The position numbers and the translations under genes are program-made. Source: a virus. Taken from it: a stretch of DNA of 32,141 bases. This document shows, in pieces, positions 7,845 through 14,218 of this stretch (the first letter of the stretch is position 1; each line of letters starts with the position of its first letter). A model generated the notes under the pieces. The model did no database searches. It saw only the letters and a program-made list of their open reading frames with translations, and was not told where the DNA came from. Location: IMG/VR virus record IMGVR_UViG_3300022542_000892, positions 1-32,141 of that record. The stretch is one strand, 5' to 3'.

Positions 7845-8113
7845 GGTGTTTCTATCACCTCATAAGTTGCCTCAAAGATTTCTTTTCCGATTGGATAGAT
7901 TTCACCTTTGATTCCTTTTATGATTAGGTCTTTTCCCTTGTAAGCGTAGAGATACCCTTCGCGTGTTGGTATTCCTTCTTTGTCTCCATCAACTTCTCGG
8001 AACTCTACGACGATAGGTTTCTTTCTCGCTTTCTTCCACTTCTCAGGGTTTCTATACTCAACGCCACTTGTTTCATGCCCTTGATAGACTACGGTAATTG
8101 GTTTCTTTTTCAC
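7841..8113 (-). CDS. PGDYG-like conserved phage protein
   Basis: I start it at GTG 8113, which overlaps the GTPase stop as GTGA, rather than at the longer GTG 8137 frame. The product (90 residues) carries ARKKPIVVEFREV, GKDLIIKGIKGEIYPIG and FEATYEVIE. This is the order of a small domain widespread in tailed phages (the PGDYG-type fold), whose function is unknown. It is likely coupled in translation to the GTPase. Confidence 0.68.
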   Translation of the reverse strand: MKKKPITVVYQGHETSGVEYRNPEKWKKARKKPIVVEFREVDGDKEGIPTREGYLYAYKGKDLIIKGIKGEIYPIGKEIFEATYEVIETP

Positions 8114-9099
8114 GCCATCACCGTGTCCTTCAACCACTCAATAAACTCGTACATTGGCTCTTCGTAGTTTCCTTTAGGCACATTGCGGTTGTGGTCTACC
8201 TTGATTTTCCAACCTCTGTTTTGGTTCAGTGGATGTAAGAAAGGTTCTTTTTTACCTGTCTCAACATTTCGTTTAGTGTCTATTTCCACGCCTGTAGGCC
8301 AGAACCGCACATTCTCAAGTCCATACCATCCAAGCACCGAGTAGGTTTCAGGGAAATACTTACCCATGAAGGCGTGAACTCCCTCTTTCGTTTCTAAGTC
8401 CATATGTCTCGCTCTGAGAGTAACTTTCACAGCGTCGTACTTCGTTAAGAAAACGCCTATGCCTCGGATTCGACGATAATTTGGGTTGCTTCGCTGGTCT
8501 TCCATCTTGTACCCATAGATGCCAGATAAGCATCTGGATAAGTTAACGTCTGGAAGGTTTAATGGTGCACCTATCTCTTTTTCAAGACCCATAGGACGAG
8601 TTACAGGCGCAATTAGAATGATAGCGTCTGTGTCAAGAATGTAATCGTGAATCAGCGCCGCGTCATCCATAGCAGGGTTAATGTCATATTGCCCCTCCTG
8701 AAAACGCTCAAGAAGTTTCGTCACGGTTTCGCCAGCAGTCTCACAGAAGGGTAAGCGCAGGTGTTGCTTGCCAAAAGTCTTGTCGAACCGCATCATAAAG
8801 TCGGCTTCAAAAACGTGGTCTGGCGGAGTCTTCTCAGGGAACATGCCTTGCCGTAACTCGCTTGCCGCTTGGCGGATGCCACTTGTGCGTTCCTGTACGT
8901 AGAAGTGGAATTTTGTTTTGCTGCCTGGCTTGTTGGCTTTGTTTGCGTAGTCAACGCACACGATTTCTAGCAAGCCGAGGATTGTCGTTTTGCCGCTTTC
9001 TACCATGCCGAACACTGAGGCTCTGCGTTCCTGCTCTTGTTTAGGGGCAAGTCTGGGAATTGAGAATATGTTTTTGGCTGTTTTGACTACTTGGCTCAT
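8110..9099 (-). CDS. P-loop GTPase (TRAFAC/Ras-like)
   Basis: A 329-residue protein. G1/Walker A is GMVESGKT at residues 31-38. A G3-like CETAGE at 119-124 has Glu where DxxG normally has Asp. G4 is LTKYDAV at 218-224, a TKxD guanine-specificity motif. The hydrophobic strand AIILIAPVTRP at 159-169 precedes G4 as in small GTPases. It is too short for a packaging or replication ATPase and lacks helicase motifs. Its start forms TAATG with the stop of the two-TM Pro-tail protein, and it lies among four membrane or surface genes, so action at the membrane is likely. Possible roles are membrane remodelling, egress or interference with host GTPase signalling. The GTPase call is strong; the role is inference. 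Confidence 0.82.
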   Translation of the reverse strand: MSQVVKTAKNIFSIPRLAPKQEQERRASVFGMVESGKTTILGLLEIVCVDYANKANKPGSKTKFHFYVQERTSGIRQAASELRQGMFPEKTPPDHVFEADFMMRFDKTFGKQHLRLPFCETAGETVTKLLERFQEGQYDINPAMDDAALIHDYILDTDAIILIAPVTRPMGLEKEIGAPLNLPDVNLSRCLSGIYGYKMEDQRSNPNYRRIRGIGVFLTKYDAVKVTLRARHMDLETKEGVHAFMGKYFPETYSVLGWYGLENVRFWPTGVEIDTKRNVETGKKEPFLHPLNQNRGWKIKVDHNRNVPKGNYEEPMYEFIEWLKDTVMA

Positions 9100-9536
9100 T
9101 ATACTTCCTCTTTAAGTTTCTCTTTGGCTGGTGTTGGTTGTGGTGTTGGGGCTGCTTGAGGCGCTGGAGTAGGTGCGGGGGCAGGTCTCGTCGTAGCGAC
9201 AGCAGGCGTGGATGGAATGTGGCTAACTGGGGTCACACCTAAGTCTTTTTGTGTTCTAGTAGCAAATTTTCTGCGAAGACTCCAGTCTGCTTTAACCCAT
9301 AGGCGATGGCTTACTACTCCTACGAGGCAGCCGAAGCCCAGAACCATTGCGGCGAATCCGCCTACGCCAAAATAGCTAAGAATTCCTGTGTACGCGCCGT
9401 TTAGCGAGTTGAACACGGTTGGGCCTGCGGCGTCTATGATGAATGCGTTTACGGTTGCTTTTACTTGGGGCACTAAGCCGTATAGTACTAGGAAGGCGAT
9501 GACTCCGATGATTAGTATAGCGAATAATTTTCTCAC
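9099..9536 (-). CDS. Two-TM protein with Pro/Ala-rich cytoplasmic tail
   Basis: GTG 9536 follows a strong AAGGAGGTG site. Of 145 residues, 4-22 and about 50-75 are hydrophobic (LFAILIIGVIAFLVLYGL; GVGGFAAMVLGFGCLVGVV). A basic segment follows, then a long tail of Pro-Ala-Thr repeats (PAPAPTPAPQAAPTPQPTP) and a charged end. The tail should be flexible and cytoplasmic. The gene ends in TAATG with the GTPase, so the two are probably made together, and the tail may recruit the GTPase to the membrane. A holin is a less likely alternative. Confidence 0.72.
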   Translation of the reverse strand: MRKLFAILIIGVIAFLVLYGLVPQVKATVNAFIIDAAGPTVFNSLNGAYTGILSYFGVGGFAAMVLGFGCLVGVVSHRLWVKADWSLRRKFATRTQKDLGVTPVSHIPSTPAVATTRPAPAPTPAPQAAPTPQPTPAKEKLKEEV

Positions 9537-9551
9537 TTTGCCACCTCCTTG

Positions 9552-9824
9552 TCAGGTTGGATTCTGTAAGCTTCCTGTTCCTTGTTGGTTAGTTAAAACT
9601 TCACCTGGCTGAATTATTTTGAGTTCCATCATTGGAAATCTTTGCCACATCCACTCGTAATTTGTAGATGCACTTAACACGGTTTCGTGAGACGCTATGT
9701 AGACTGTTTCTTTTAGACGACGGTCAAAAAACTTTTGTTTGTTTTTGAGTATCTTATGTGCTTTTCTGTTGAGTCTGTTTTGCAGTCGCTTTTTTTGTGA
9801 TTCTAGGCTTTGTTTATGAACCAT
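9552..9824 (-). CDS. Basic hypothetical protein, first gene of the late arm
   Basis: Ninety residues; the first 45 are strongly basic and helical (KKRLQNRLNRKAHKILKNKQ). The rest is mixed and ends in a polar tail. It is the promoter-proximal gene of the minus-strand arm, without a strong ribosome site, as seen for leading genes here. The basic helix suggests nucleic-acid binding; no family is recognised. Confidence 0.6.
   Translation of the reverse strand: MVHKQSLESQKKRLQNRLNRKAHKILKNKQKFFDRRLKETVYIASHETVLSASTNYEWMWQRFPMMELKIIQPGEVLTNQQGTGSLQNPT
9743..9758 (+). repeat. Operator-like direct repeat, copy A
   Basis: TTTTGAGTATCTTATG occurs here, inside the first late gene, and again at 9933-9948 just upstream of the early TATA box. 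An exact 16-base match 190 bp away, on both sides of the divergent control region, suggests a regulator site that could bring the two arms under one protein. Confidence 0.5.
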
Positions 9825-9870
9825 TGATGCACCACGCTATCACCTACTCAGTTATGGCAGGTAAGGAATG

Positions 9871-9889
9871 TGGCGAAATTGGTAGACGC
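9871..9889 (+). other. tRNA-Leu D-arm-like segment
   Basis: TGGCGAAATTGGTAGACGC looks like the position 8-26 stretch of bacterial-type tRNA-Leu. No matching 3' acceptor strand, anticodon stem or T arm follows, so it is not a complete tRNA. It may be a captured fragment, an old attachment scar or a chance match. Confidence 0.35.
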
Positions 9890-9932
9890 TGCTTTGGTTG
9901 TTTACGTTTTGGTGTATAATAGTTTTTTGGTG

Positions 9933-9948
9933 TTTTGAGTATCTTATG
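9933..9948 (+). promoter_or_regulatory. Operator-like direct repeat, copy B
   Basis: Second copy of TTTTGAGTATCTTATG, ending five bases before the early TATA box. The promoter at 17487 has a similar element (TTGTGTATCATAAG, 17473-17486) directly before its TATA box, with 11 of 14 positions shared. A repressor or activator bound here could control early transcription. The RHH-like first early gene is the obvious candidate. Confidence 0.5.
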
Positions 9949-9953
9949 GAAGG

Positions 9954-9963
9954 TTTTATATAC
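9954..9963 (+). promoter_or_regulatory. Early promoter TATA box
   Basis: TTTTATATAC, with a purine-rich GGAAGG before it that could serve as a BRE. The box centre lies 38 nt before the ATG at 9997, giving an expected start site near 9984 and a leader of about 12 nt. The same geometry recurs at 15928 and 17487, which supports archaeal transcription. Confidence 0.65.
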
Positions 9964-9996
9964 TACTTGTTACATTTTGTTTAGTTGTGTTAAGAA

Positions 9997-10155
9997 ATGC
10001 AAGACGAAAAAAAAACACAAATGCTTCGCGTTGACCTTGAACTACTTAAAAAACTTAGACAGCTTCTTCCAGATACTGTTGGTTTAACTTGGACTGGCAC
10101 GACTGATGTGGCTTTGCGAAGACTTATCAAGGTCTTGGAGGAAATGGCACAATGA
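9997..10155 (+). CDS. Ribbon-helix-helix-like DNA-binding protein
   Basis: A 52-residue protein, first gene after the early TATA box. TQMLRVDLELLKKLRQL has the strand-then-helix start of RHH (CopG/Arc) regulators, and TTDVALRRLIKVLEEM fits the second helix, though the connecting loop is a little long. It would dimerise and bind operator DNA, plausibly the repeats at 9933 and 17473. It overlaps the next gene as ATGA. The fold is inferred from pattern only. Confidence 0.62.
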   Translation: MQDEKKTQMLRVDLELLKKLRQLLPDTVGLTWTGTTDVALRRLIKVLEEMAQ

Positions 10156-10379
10156 AGTGTTTTTGGTTACTATCAGATGGTAAAACGGTACGAGAAATCT
10201 CTTACGAGAAACTACAGGAACTTACCAATAAAAATTGGCACTCTAAAAAGCGTTACAAACTTGCAGTGCAACATGATGGTTCGCAGGCTGACTTTAGTTT
10301 TTGGGCTGGAAAAGACCATCTCTTTCTTCCACGCACACAACTTGAACAAGTTTTGGAAGCCAGGGTAGGGAGAGAATGA
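10152..10379 (+). CDS. Hypothetical protein, 75 residues
   Basis: Begins MKCFWLLSDGKTVREIS. The ATG lies in an ATGA overlap and GGAGGA precedes it by eight bases. It is mixed alpha/beta and basic, with aromatic patches (FSFWAGKDHLFL). No motif or family is recognised. Confidence 0.6.
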   Translation: MKCFWLLSDGKTVREISYEKLQELTNKNWHSKKRYKLAVQHDGSQADFSFWAGKDHLFLPRTQLEQVLEARVGRE

Positions 10380-10383
10380 GACA

Positions 10384-10524
10384 ATGAAAATAATAATTAC
10401 TTGGAAAAAAGCGACTATCACAATTGAAACAGATGAGCCATTCGAGCAAAGAGACGCTTTAGGGGAACTTGTCAAGGCCATAATTTTTAGTGAATATGAA
10501 TCTCAAGGAGAAACGAAAACGTGA
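10384..10524 (+). CDS. Hypothetical protein, 46 residues
   Basis: ATG 10384 follows a GGGAGA-like site. MKIIITWKKATITIE suggests a beta hairpin, followed by an acidic helix (QRDALGELVKAII). The stop overlaps the next GTG start as GTGA. No family is recognised; coding status rests on the operon spacing. Confidence 0.5.
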   Translation: MKIIITWKKATITIETDEPFEQRDALGELVKAIIFSEYESQGETKT

Positions 10525-10628
10525 ATTGCCCCTCATGTGAACGGGAAGGTGTGAAGCGTAAGATGATGAAGCGCTTTGAGGATGGGCATTATGTGTGTTT
10601 GCATTGCTTCAAGGTGGTAGAAATCTAA
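10521..10628 (+). CDS. 35-residue zinc ribbon
   Basis: GTG 10521 overlaps the preceding stop. The peptide has NCPSCER and CLHCFK, a CxxC-x19-CxxC zinc ribbon with basic residues between the knuckles. The next ATG begins directly after its stop. Small ribbons of this kind often contact nucleic acids or host proteins; the target is unknown. Confidence 0.6.
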   Translation: MNCPSCEREGVKRKMMKRFEDGHYVCLHCFKVVEI

Positions 10629-10811
10629 ATGAAACACAACCTAAACAGAAAGAGATTTGAATACAACGATAAATGTCCATGCTGTATGATGAACCAAATA
10701 AAGCTAGAGACCACTAGGGAGGAACTGCAACAACTCTCAGTGGGTGACGATATAATCGTTGTAGATGGTAAAGTCTATGTGAACCGAGATAAAATTTTGG
10801 GGATTGAATAA
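10629..10811 (+). CDS. Small CPCC-containing protein
   Basis: Sixty residues. KCPCCMMNQ near residue 16 is a cysteine knuckle without an obvious second pair, so it may dimerise around zinc. The remainder (VGDDIIVVDGKVYVNRDKI) looks like a small beta barrel. It shares an EELQQL segment, encoded by GAGGAACTGCAACAAC, with the genes at 13541 and (less exactly) 17668. Confidence 0.58.
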   Translation: MKHNLNRKRFEYNDKCPCCMMNQIKLETTREELQQLSVGDDIIVVDGKVYVNRDKILGIE

Positions 10812-10812
10812 A

Positions 10813-10980
10813 GTGATTAGGACTTTGACGTTGAAGGCAACATGGCGTTGGCTACAAGCAGTCATAAATCATGCGCCATTGCCTGTTGTGCGGTTGTTGC
10901 TGCCAAGCTTCATTCAGTTAACGTTTGCGTTAAATGATTTGCATGGTTGGAGAGCTAGGGTGTGGGAGGTGAAAAAGTGA
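10813..10980 (+). CDS. Hydrophobic/amphipathic small protein
   Basis: GTG start; 55 residues with an aromatic, hydrophobic middle (APLPVVRLLLPSFIQLTFAL) that could be a short membrane segment, flanked by Trp and Arg. It ends where the next gene begins (GTGA), and its last codons contain the GGAGGTGA ribosome site of that gene. No family is recognised. Confidence 0.5.
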   Translation: MIRTLTLKATWRWLQAVINHAPLPVVRLLLPSFIQLTFALNDLHGWRARVWEVKK

Positions 10981-11342
10981 AAGTGATGACAACTATTCAA
11001 AAGGCTGTAGATTTGGCTAACACGCTTGCAGAGCAGAATTATCGTGCTCGTGTACTCACTACACCTTACACAGGACATGTACTTTTGGCTCTTAGAACCA
11101 CACATTTTACAGAAAAACATCGCAACCTTATCGCTGAGATTCAACGCATCTGCGGTGTACCATTCACTAAAAACAGAACTGCTACAAATAGAACAAGCTA
11201 CATAGCCAAAAAAGATGGTTTCACCATAACTTGTCCTACAAATATTCCAATTTGTAAGAACTCCACCTTTTGTAGGGAACCAAAACAAAGCTTCAAAACG
11301 TTTTGGCAATGTCCAATTGGAGAAGAGGAGGTGAATGAATGA
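10977..11342 (+). CDS. Hypothetical protein with C-terminal cysteine cluster
   Basis: GTG 10977 is chosen because GGAGGTGA lies just upstream; the longer frame from 10962 would include that site. The product has about 121 residues. The first half is alpha/beta (TTIQKAVDLANTLAEQNYRARVL). The last 45 contain four or five Cys (TCPTNIPICKNSTFC, WQCP), likely a metal site. No known family. It overlaps the next gene as ATGA. Confidence 0.6.
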   Translation: MKVMTTIQKAVDLANTLAEQNYRARVLTTPYTGHVLLALRTTHFTEKHRNLIAEIQRICGVPFTKNRTATNRTSYIAKKDGFTITCPTNIPICKNSTFCREPKQSFKTFWQCPIGEEEVNE

Positions 11343-11815
11343 CTAAACAGACAATCAACATAGATGAGTTACAGATGAAGGCGTGGTTTAACCTTGTGGA
11401 AAGCGCGCGTAACGAGGCGCGTATGATTCGTAAGTTGTTGGATAAGAATGGCAGATTTGAAGAAAGGTCAGACATGGCTAAGGCAGTGCCTAAACCCGTG
11501 GAGAGAGAGGTTGCTGAAAGTGAAACTATACCAGATGCCGTAGAAATTGGCGGCGCGTTAAGTGTAGTGAACTGGAACCCTGCGAACTTAGAATGGGAAA
11601 CAATCCCCGCCCCAAAGAATCCAAAAGGCCCCTACGAACGCCACCCATTCACAGGTCAGAACGTAGAGAGCACACGGGACTACCACAACCTACGAAACGC
11701 TATCTTAGCTGTGCAGAAGACGGGCAAGCACGTTCTAGGCCATAAAGAATCAGGCTGTTACTATTGGCTAAGTGAAGACACGAATGTGATTATGCGTCGG
11801 GTGAGCAAGTATTGA
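11339..11815 (+). CDS. Hypothetical protein, 158 residues
   Basis: N-terminal helix with many Arg and Glu (AWFNLVESARNEARMIRKLL), a variable middle, and a compact C-terminal part with PYERHPFTGQ and CYYWLSEDTNVIMRR. It is one of the larger early proteins. No catalytic motif or family is recognised. It joins the next gene through a TTGA overlap. Confidence 0.62.
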   Translation: MTKQTINIDELQMKAWFNLVESARNEARMIRKLLDKNGRFEERSDMAKAVPKPVEREVAESETIPDAVEIGGALSVVNWNPANLEWETIPAPKNPKGPYERHPFTGQNVESTRDYHNLRNAILAVQKTGKHVLGHKESGCYYWLSEDTNVIMRRVSKY

Positions 11816-12180
11816 CCTTTGAGTACGACAACGGCAATTTCCTCATAAACGGACGCAAAGTCGGACACCTAACCAACGTAGCAGGGCACACCGTCTATAA
11901 GAGTCGTCGCAAACGAGACAAACATTTCTTTCGCATGTGGCATGGGTGGGGAATCAGCAAACCCATACTAGAATGGCTAGAAAGTCACAAGGTTCACTAC
12001 GTTGTTTTAGACGTGAAAGGCGAAGGTCACTATCACACGTCGGTGTATGATTTTGGCACGTTTGGGTTTCCATGCAACTATGAGGGGCATGGTGAACAGG
12101 TGATTCTTAGGGAGAGCTTTTTTAGTTTTGGCGGTTTGAAGGCACGGTTGGATGATAAGGACTTTCAAGGAGAGATTTGA
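11812..12180 (+). CDS. Conserved-looking hypothetical protein, 122 residues
   Basis: TTG 11812 overlaps the previous stop. The pattern KHFFRMWHGWGISKPILEWL, then VHYVVLDVKGEGHYHTS, DFGTFGF and GEQVILRESFF resembles a small alpha/beta family I have seen in archaeal virus and phage genomes without known function. His and Trp are frequent. A nucleic-acid-related role is possible but unproven. Confidence 0.62.
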   Translation: MTFEYDNGNFLINGRKVGHLTNVAGHTVYKSRRKRDKHFFRMWHGWGISKPILEWLESHKVHYVVLDVKGEGHYHTSVYDFGTFGFPCNYEGHGEQVILRESFFSFGGLKARLDDKDFQGEI

Positions 12181-12181
12181 A

Positions 12182-12352
12182 GTGAGTTTGTCGGGTGAAA
12201 ACTATCACTGCTACGTCTACCAAGATGGAAGCAGAACGAAGGTGCGCGTTGAAATAGACAAGGAAATGTCACTTGACGACTTCCAGTATTGGCGTGAGAG
12301 AATCATAGAGTTTCTCGTACATTTAGAGCTTGAGGAGTACACAGAGAAGTGA
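12182..12352 (+). CDS. Hypothetical protein, about 56 residues
   Basis: I prefer GTG 12182, with AAGGAGAG seven bases upstream, over the in-frame ATG 12152, which overlaps the previous gene by 29 nt. The product is beta-rich then helical (VRVEIDKEMSLDDFQYWRERII). It ends with GAGAAGTGA, one of the repeated junctions of this arm. Confidence 0.55.
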   Translation: MSLSGENYHCYVYQDGSRTKVRVEIDKEMSLDDFQYWRERIIEFLVHLELEEYTEK

Positions 12353-12633
12353 CGCATTTACCACTAAAACTTAACACAAAACTACACATCATACTCCACA
12401 TTCTCGGGTTAAGCTGCATCGGATTCGCCGCGTACTTCCAGTTCACAGTTCACTGGAACATCGTGGCTAACAGCGTTTACTTGAAGGGCGCAGAGTCTAA
12501 CCTACTTGTTGCATGGGCTGAAGTGGTGATGGCTGTGGGCGGGTTGGCGTATGTGGGCTGGCTTATCGTGAGCTACTTCCGTTTGCTGTGGATGATTCCA
12601 GCAGAGGTAAGAGAGGAGATGAAGACTGAATGA
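12349..12633 (+). CDS. Two-TM membrane protein
   Basis: GTG 12349 in a GTGA overlap; 94 residues. TM1 is about residues 12-32 (ILHILGLSCIGFAAYFQF) and TM2 about 54-78 (VAWAEVVMAVGGLAYVGWLIV), with charged ends. It is one of only a few membrane proteins in the early arm, so superinfection exclusion or host membrane modification are possible roles. No family is recognised. Confidence 0.65.
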   Translation: MTHLPLKLNTKLHIILHILGLSCIGFAAYFQFTVHWNIVANSVYLKGAESNLLVAWAEVVMAVGGLAYVGWLIVSYFRLLWMIPAEVREEMKTE

Positions 12634-13133
12634 CCGTTGAGTCTGTGAAAAAACAAGCCAAAACCTACGAAGAAATAAAAATGTTATTTTGGGGCTTAGG
12701 TAAAGATTACAGAAAAATGAATAGGATTCATGGAAAATTCGTAAAAGTAAAAGATGTTTTGCCGTTGCTCAAGAAGTGTGATTATTACAACAAGATGTAT
12801 GGGAAGGTTGCGCAAGAAAGAGACCGTGCGAAGAAGCAAATCGCAGACTTGAAAGAACGAAATTCTTACTTGAGAAAAGAACGCCAAAAAGAGAAAAAAT
12901 GGTCTAAACATTGGGCTAAATTATGCACAGAAAGACAGAAGCAAATAGATGAGTTTGAGGGTAGGCTTTCAGAAATCCTTGAGATAGTTAAAAATCGAGA
13001 CAGACATGATAAGGAGCTTTCATGGGCAACAAATTATAGTCTCTTGCAACAGCGATTTAGAGTTATTGAGCAGAAACTTGAGGGTTTGGTTGGGGAAGAA
13101 AAGGCTGTTTTGCTAAAAGAAGGAGAGAAATAA
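12630..13133 (+). CDS. Coiled-coil protein
   Basis: A 167-residue, Lys/Glu/Arg-rich, almost wholly helical protein. Heptad-like stretches run from about residue 55 to 125 (ERDRAKKQIADLKERNSYL) and again near the C-terminus. It overlaps the two-TM gene as ATGA. No catalytic motif is seen. It could be a scaffold or DNA-binding partner; no family is recognised. Confidence 0.62.
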   Translation: MTVESVKKQAKTYEEIKMLFWGLGKDYRKMNRIHGKFVKVKDVLPLLKKCDYYNKMYGKVAQERDRAKKQIADLKERNSYLRKERQKEKKWSKHWAKLCTERQKQIDEFEGRLSEILEIVKNRDRHDKELSWATNYSLLQQRFRVIEQKLEGLVGEEKAVLLKEGEK

Positions 13134-13318
13134 TGGCAACGCGTTATGAAAAATACAAGGCATCCTATCAAGCATACTGTCGGGAACACAAAGACGAAGT
13201 TCGTGAAATGCACCGTAAATGGCGAGAGAAAAATCCAAACTATCGTAGAGCATATCGAAGAAAACATAAAGATTTGTATATTGAAGCAAACAGAAGGTGG
13301 CGTAAGAACAATGAGTAA
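13133..13318 (+). CDS. Basic Trp/Tyr-repeat protein
   Basis: Sixty-one residues with repeated HRKWREKNPNYRRAYRRKH-type units. Such Lys/Arg-rich repeats with regularly spaced Trp and Tyr occur in many phages, often near HNH genes, and probably bind DNA. ATG 13133 overlaps the coiled-coil stop, and the 3' end overlaps the next gene by eight bases. Confidence 0.6.
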   Translation: MATRYEKYKASYQAYCREHKDEVREMHRKWREKNPNYRRAYRRKHKDLYIEANRRWRKNNE

Positions 13319-13544
13319 ACTTGTAGTCATAGACATGTGGTGTCCAGCCGCACGAGAAACAGTTAAGCTGGAATGCAAAGCCACACTCTTACATCCTTCC
13401 ATTCAAACGATAGTTCCTAAGATTTGCTGGAAACTACGGCGAGGCGGTTGTAGGTTTGTTGAGCCGTTGGGCAAAGCCAACAAGAAGTGCCTACTAGAGA
13501 AAGAAGTGCAAGGACGTTTTGAGGAGTTGAAACACCTACTATGA
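13311..13544 (+). CDS. Hypothetical protein with spaced cysteines
   Basis: ATG 13311 gives 77 residues; the longer in-frame stretch upstream is a shadow of the basic-repeat gene. Four Cys (WCPAAR, LECKAT, ICWK, GGCRF) and a second-half basic patch. Metal binding is possible, but spacing is not a standard ribbon. It joins the next gene as ATGA. Confidence 0.58.
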   Translation: MSKLVVIDMWCPAARETVKLECKATLLHPSIQTIVPKICWKLRRGGCRFVEPLGKANKKCLLEKEVQGRFEELKHLL

Positions 13545-13780
13545 AATCAACACTAATAGAAATTCAAGAATTATGCCATGAAATCGCTATTAAAGAGGGA
13601 AATCCAACATGGAAGGATTTAGCTCAGATTAACGACAAAGTCGAGGCTCTCGCAGAGGAACTGCAACAACCCAAACAAATCACACAAGAATGCATAGACC
13701 ATTTCAAAAACAGTTATGGAAGCAGATGTGAAACAATTAAGTGGCTACTTGACAAATTTCTGGGGGTTTCTGAGAAGTGA
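13541..13780 (+). CDS. Helical hypothetical protein ending in the repeated GVSEK terminus
   Basis: Seventy-nine residues, helical and acidic (IQELCHEIAIKEG; KVEALAEELQQPKQ). The last codons form the repeat TGGGGGTTTCTGAGAAGTGA that recurs at 14020-14039, and the stop overlaps the next GTG. It shares the EELQQ-coding 16-mer with 10719-10734. No family is recognised. Confidence 0.58.
   Translation: MKSTLIEIQELCHEIAIKEGNPTWKDLAQINDKVEALAEELQQPKQITQECIDHFKNSYGSRCETIKWLLDKFLGVSEK
13755..13780 (+). repeat. Junction direct repeat, copy 1
   Basis: Twenty-six bases matching 14014-14039 with one difference; 20 are identical in a row (13761-13780 and 14020-14039). Both copies encode the C-terminus GVSEK plus stop and include the GTG start of the following gene. 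They bracket two small genes like a cassette. Confidence 0.8.
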
Positions 13781-13893
13781 AAGTTCTTGGAACAGACTTC
13801 TTTTGGAATGCAATCGTTGAAAAAGATGGGGTAATCTATCGCTTGGTTTTTGACAGTTTCACAAAACGAACAAGATGGGAGAAAGTAAAATGA
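13777..13893 (+). CDS. 38-residue hypothetical protein inside the repeat-flanked cassette
   Basis: GTG 13777 in GAGAAGTGA, ending ATGA with the next gene. The sequence (FFWNAIVEKDGVIYRLVFD) suggests a beta meander. It lies between the two 26-base junction repeats. No family is recognised. Confidence 0.48.
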   Translation: MKVLGTDFFWNAIVEKDGVIYRLVFDSFTKRTRWEKVK

Positions 13894-14039
13894 AGTGTAA
13901 ACATTGCGGAGTGTCTTTTGACCGTCAAATCCTAATTGCACTGATGGAAATGTGTGGAGCGAGTTCCTCTCGCGAACCAAGTTGGTGTCCTAAAAGTGAC
14001 GATAACAAGCATGAATTTGTGGGGGTTTCTGAGAAGTGA
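13890..14039 (+). CDS. Small zinc protein inside the repeat-flanked cassette
   Basis: Forty-nine residues starting MKCKHCGVSF, with later CGASSS and SWCPKS cysteines. This could form one zinc site. The C-terminus GVSEK is encoded by the second junction repeat, identical in protein sequence to the end of the 13541 gene. The ends being shared while the bodies differ points to recombination at the junction. Confidence 0.55.
   Translation: MKCKHCGVSFDRQILIALMEMCGASSSREPSWCPKSDDNKHEFVGVSEK
14014..14039 (+). repeat. Junction direct repeat, copy 2
   Basis: Partner of 13755-13780. It again provides the end of one gene, the ribosome-site-like GAGAAG and the GTG of the next gene. A shorter version, TCTGAGAAGTGA, occurs at 18966-18977. 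Confidence 0.8.
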
Positions 14040-14218
14040 GAGTATGTGACACTTGTAAGAAGGCGATACCAATAGGAACAAACGACTATGTGCAAGTCAA
14101 GTTTTGGGGGAAATGTGGAGACTTTCTGAAAAAGGTTCATGGTGATAGAAACTTGGATTTTTGTTCTTTGCAGTGTTTTGACGATTTTAAAGTTCCAAAG
14201 GGAGCGACTAAGAAGTGA
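14036..14218 (+). CDS. Zinc-finger protein, 60 residues
   Basis: GTG 14036 within GAGAAGTGA. CDTCKK at residues 4-9 and FCSLQCFDDF near 42-51 give a CxxC...CxxxC arrangement like small treble-clef or MYM-type fingers. Basic C-terminus. It is the first of a run of zinc-finger genes with the same junction motif. Confidence 0.62.
   Translation: MRVCDTCKKAIPIGTNDYVQVKFWGKCGDFLKKVHGDRNLDFCSLQCFDDFKVPKGATKK

Larger units (their letters stand above)
9825..9996. promoter_or_regulatory. Divergent control region between late and early arms
   Basis: The only non-coding gap where the two arms diverge. It holds a tRNA-Leu D-arm-like segment at 9871-9889, a pair of TTTTGGTGT repeats (9907-9915 and 9925-9933), operator repeat copy B (9933-9948) and the early TATA box (9954-9963). 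I see no canonical TATA box for the late arm. It is the best candidate for shared transcription control and perhaps for a replication origin, but no iteron array is visible. Confidence 0.6.

Noticed and set aside
9851-9940. Complete tRNA gene at the D-arm-like segment
   Set aside because: No anticodon stem, T arm or pairing 3' acceptor strand can be formed downstream.
9935-9964. Bacterial -35/-10 reading (TTGAGT, 18 bases, TATACT) of the early promoter
   Set aside because: The other two promoters lack a matching -35 element, while all three share the TATA-box-to-ATG spacing of archaeal promoters. It cannot be fully excluded.
12152-12181. Upstream ATG of the 12182 gene
   Set aside because: It overlaps the previous gene by 29 nt without a ribosome site, while GTG 12182 has AAGGAGAG at good distance.
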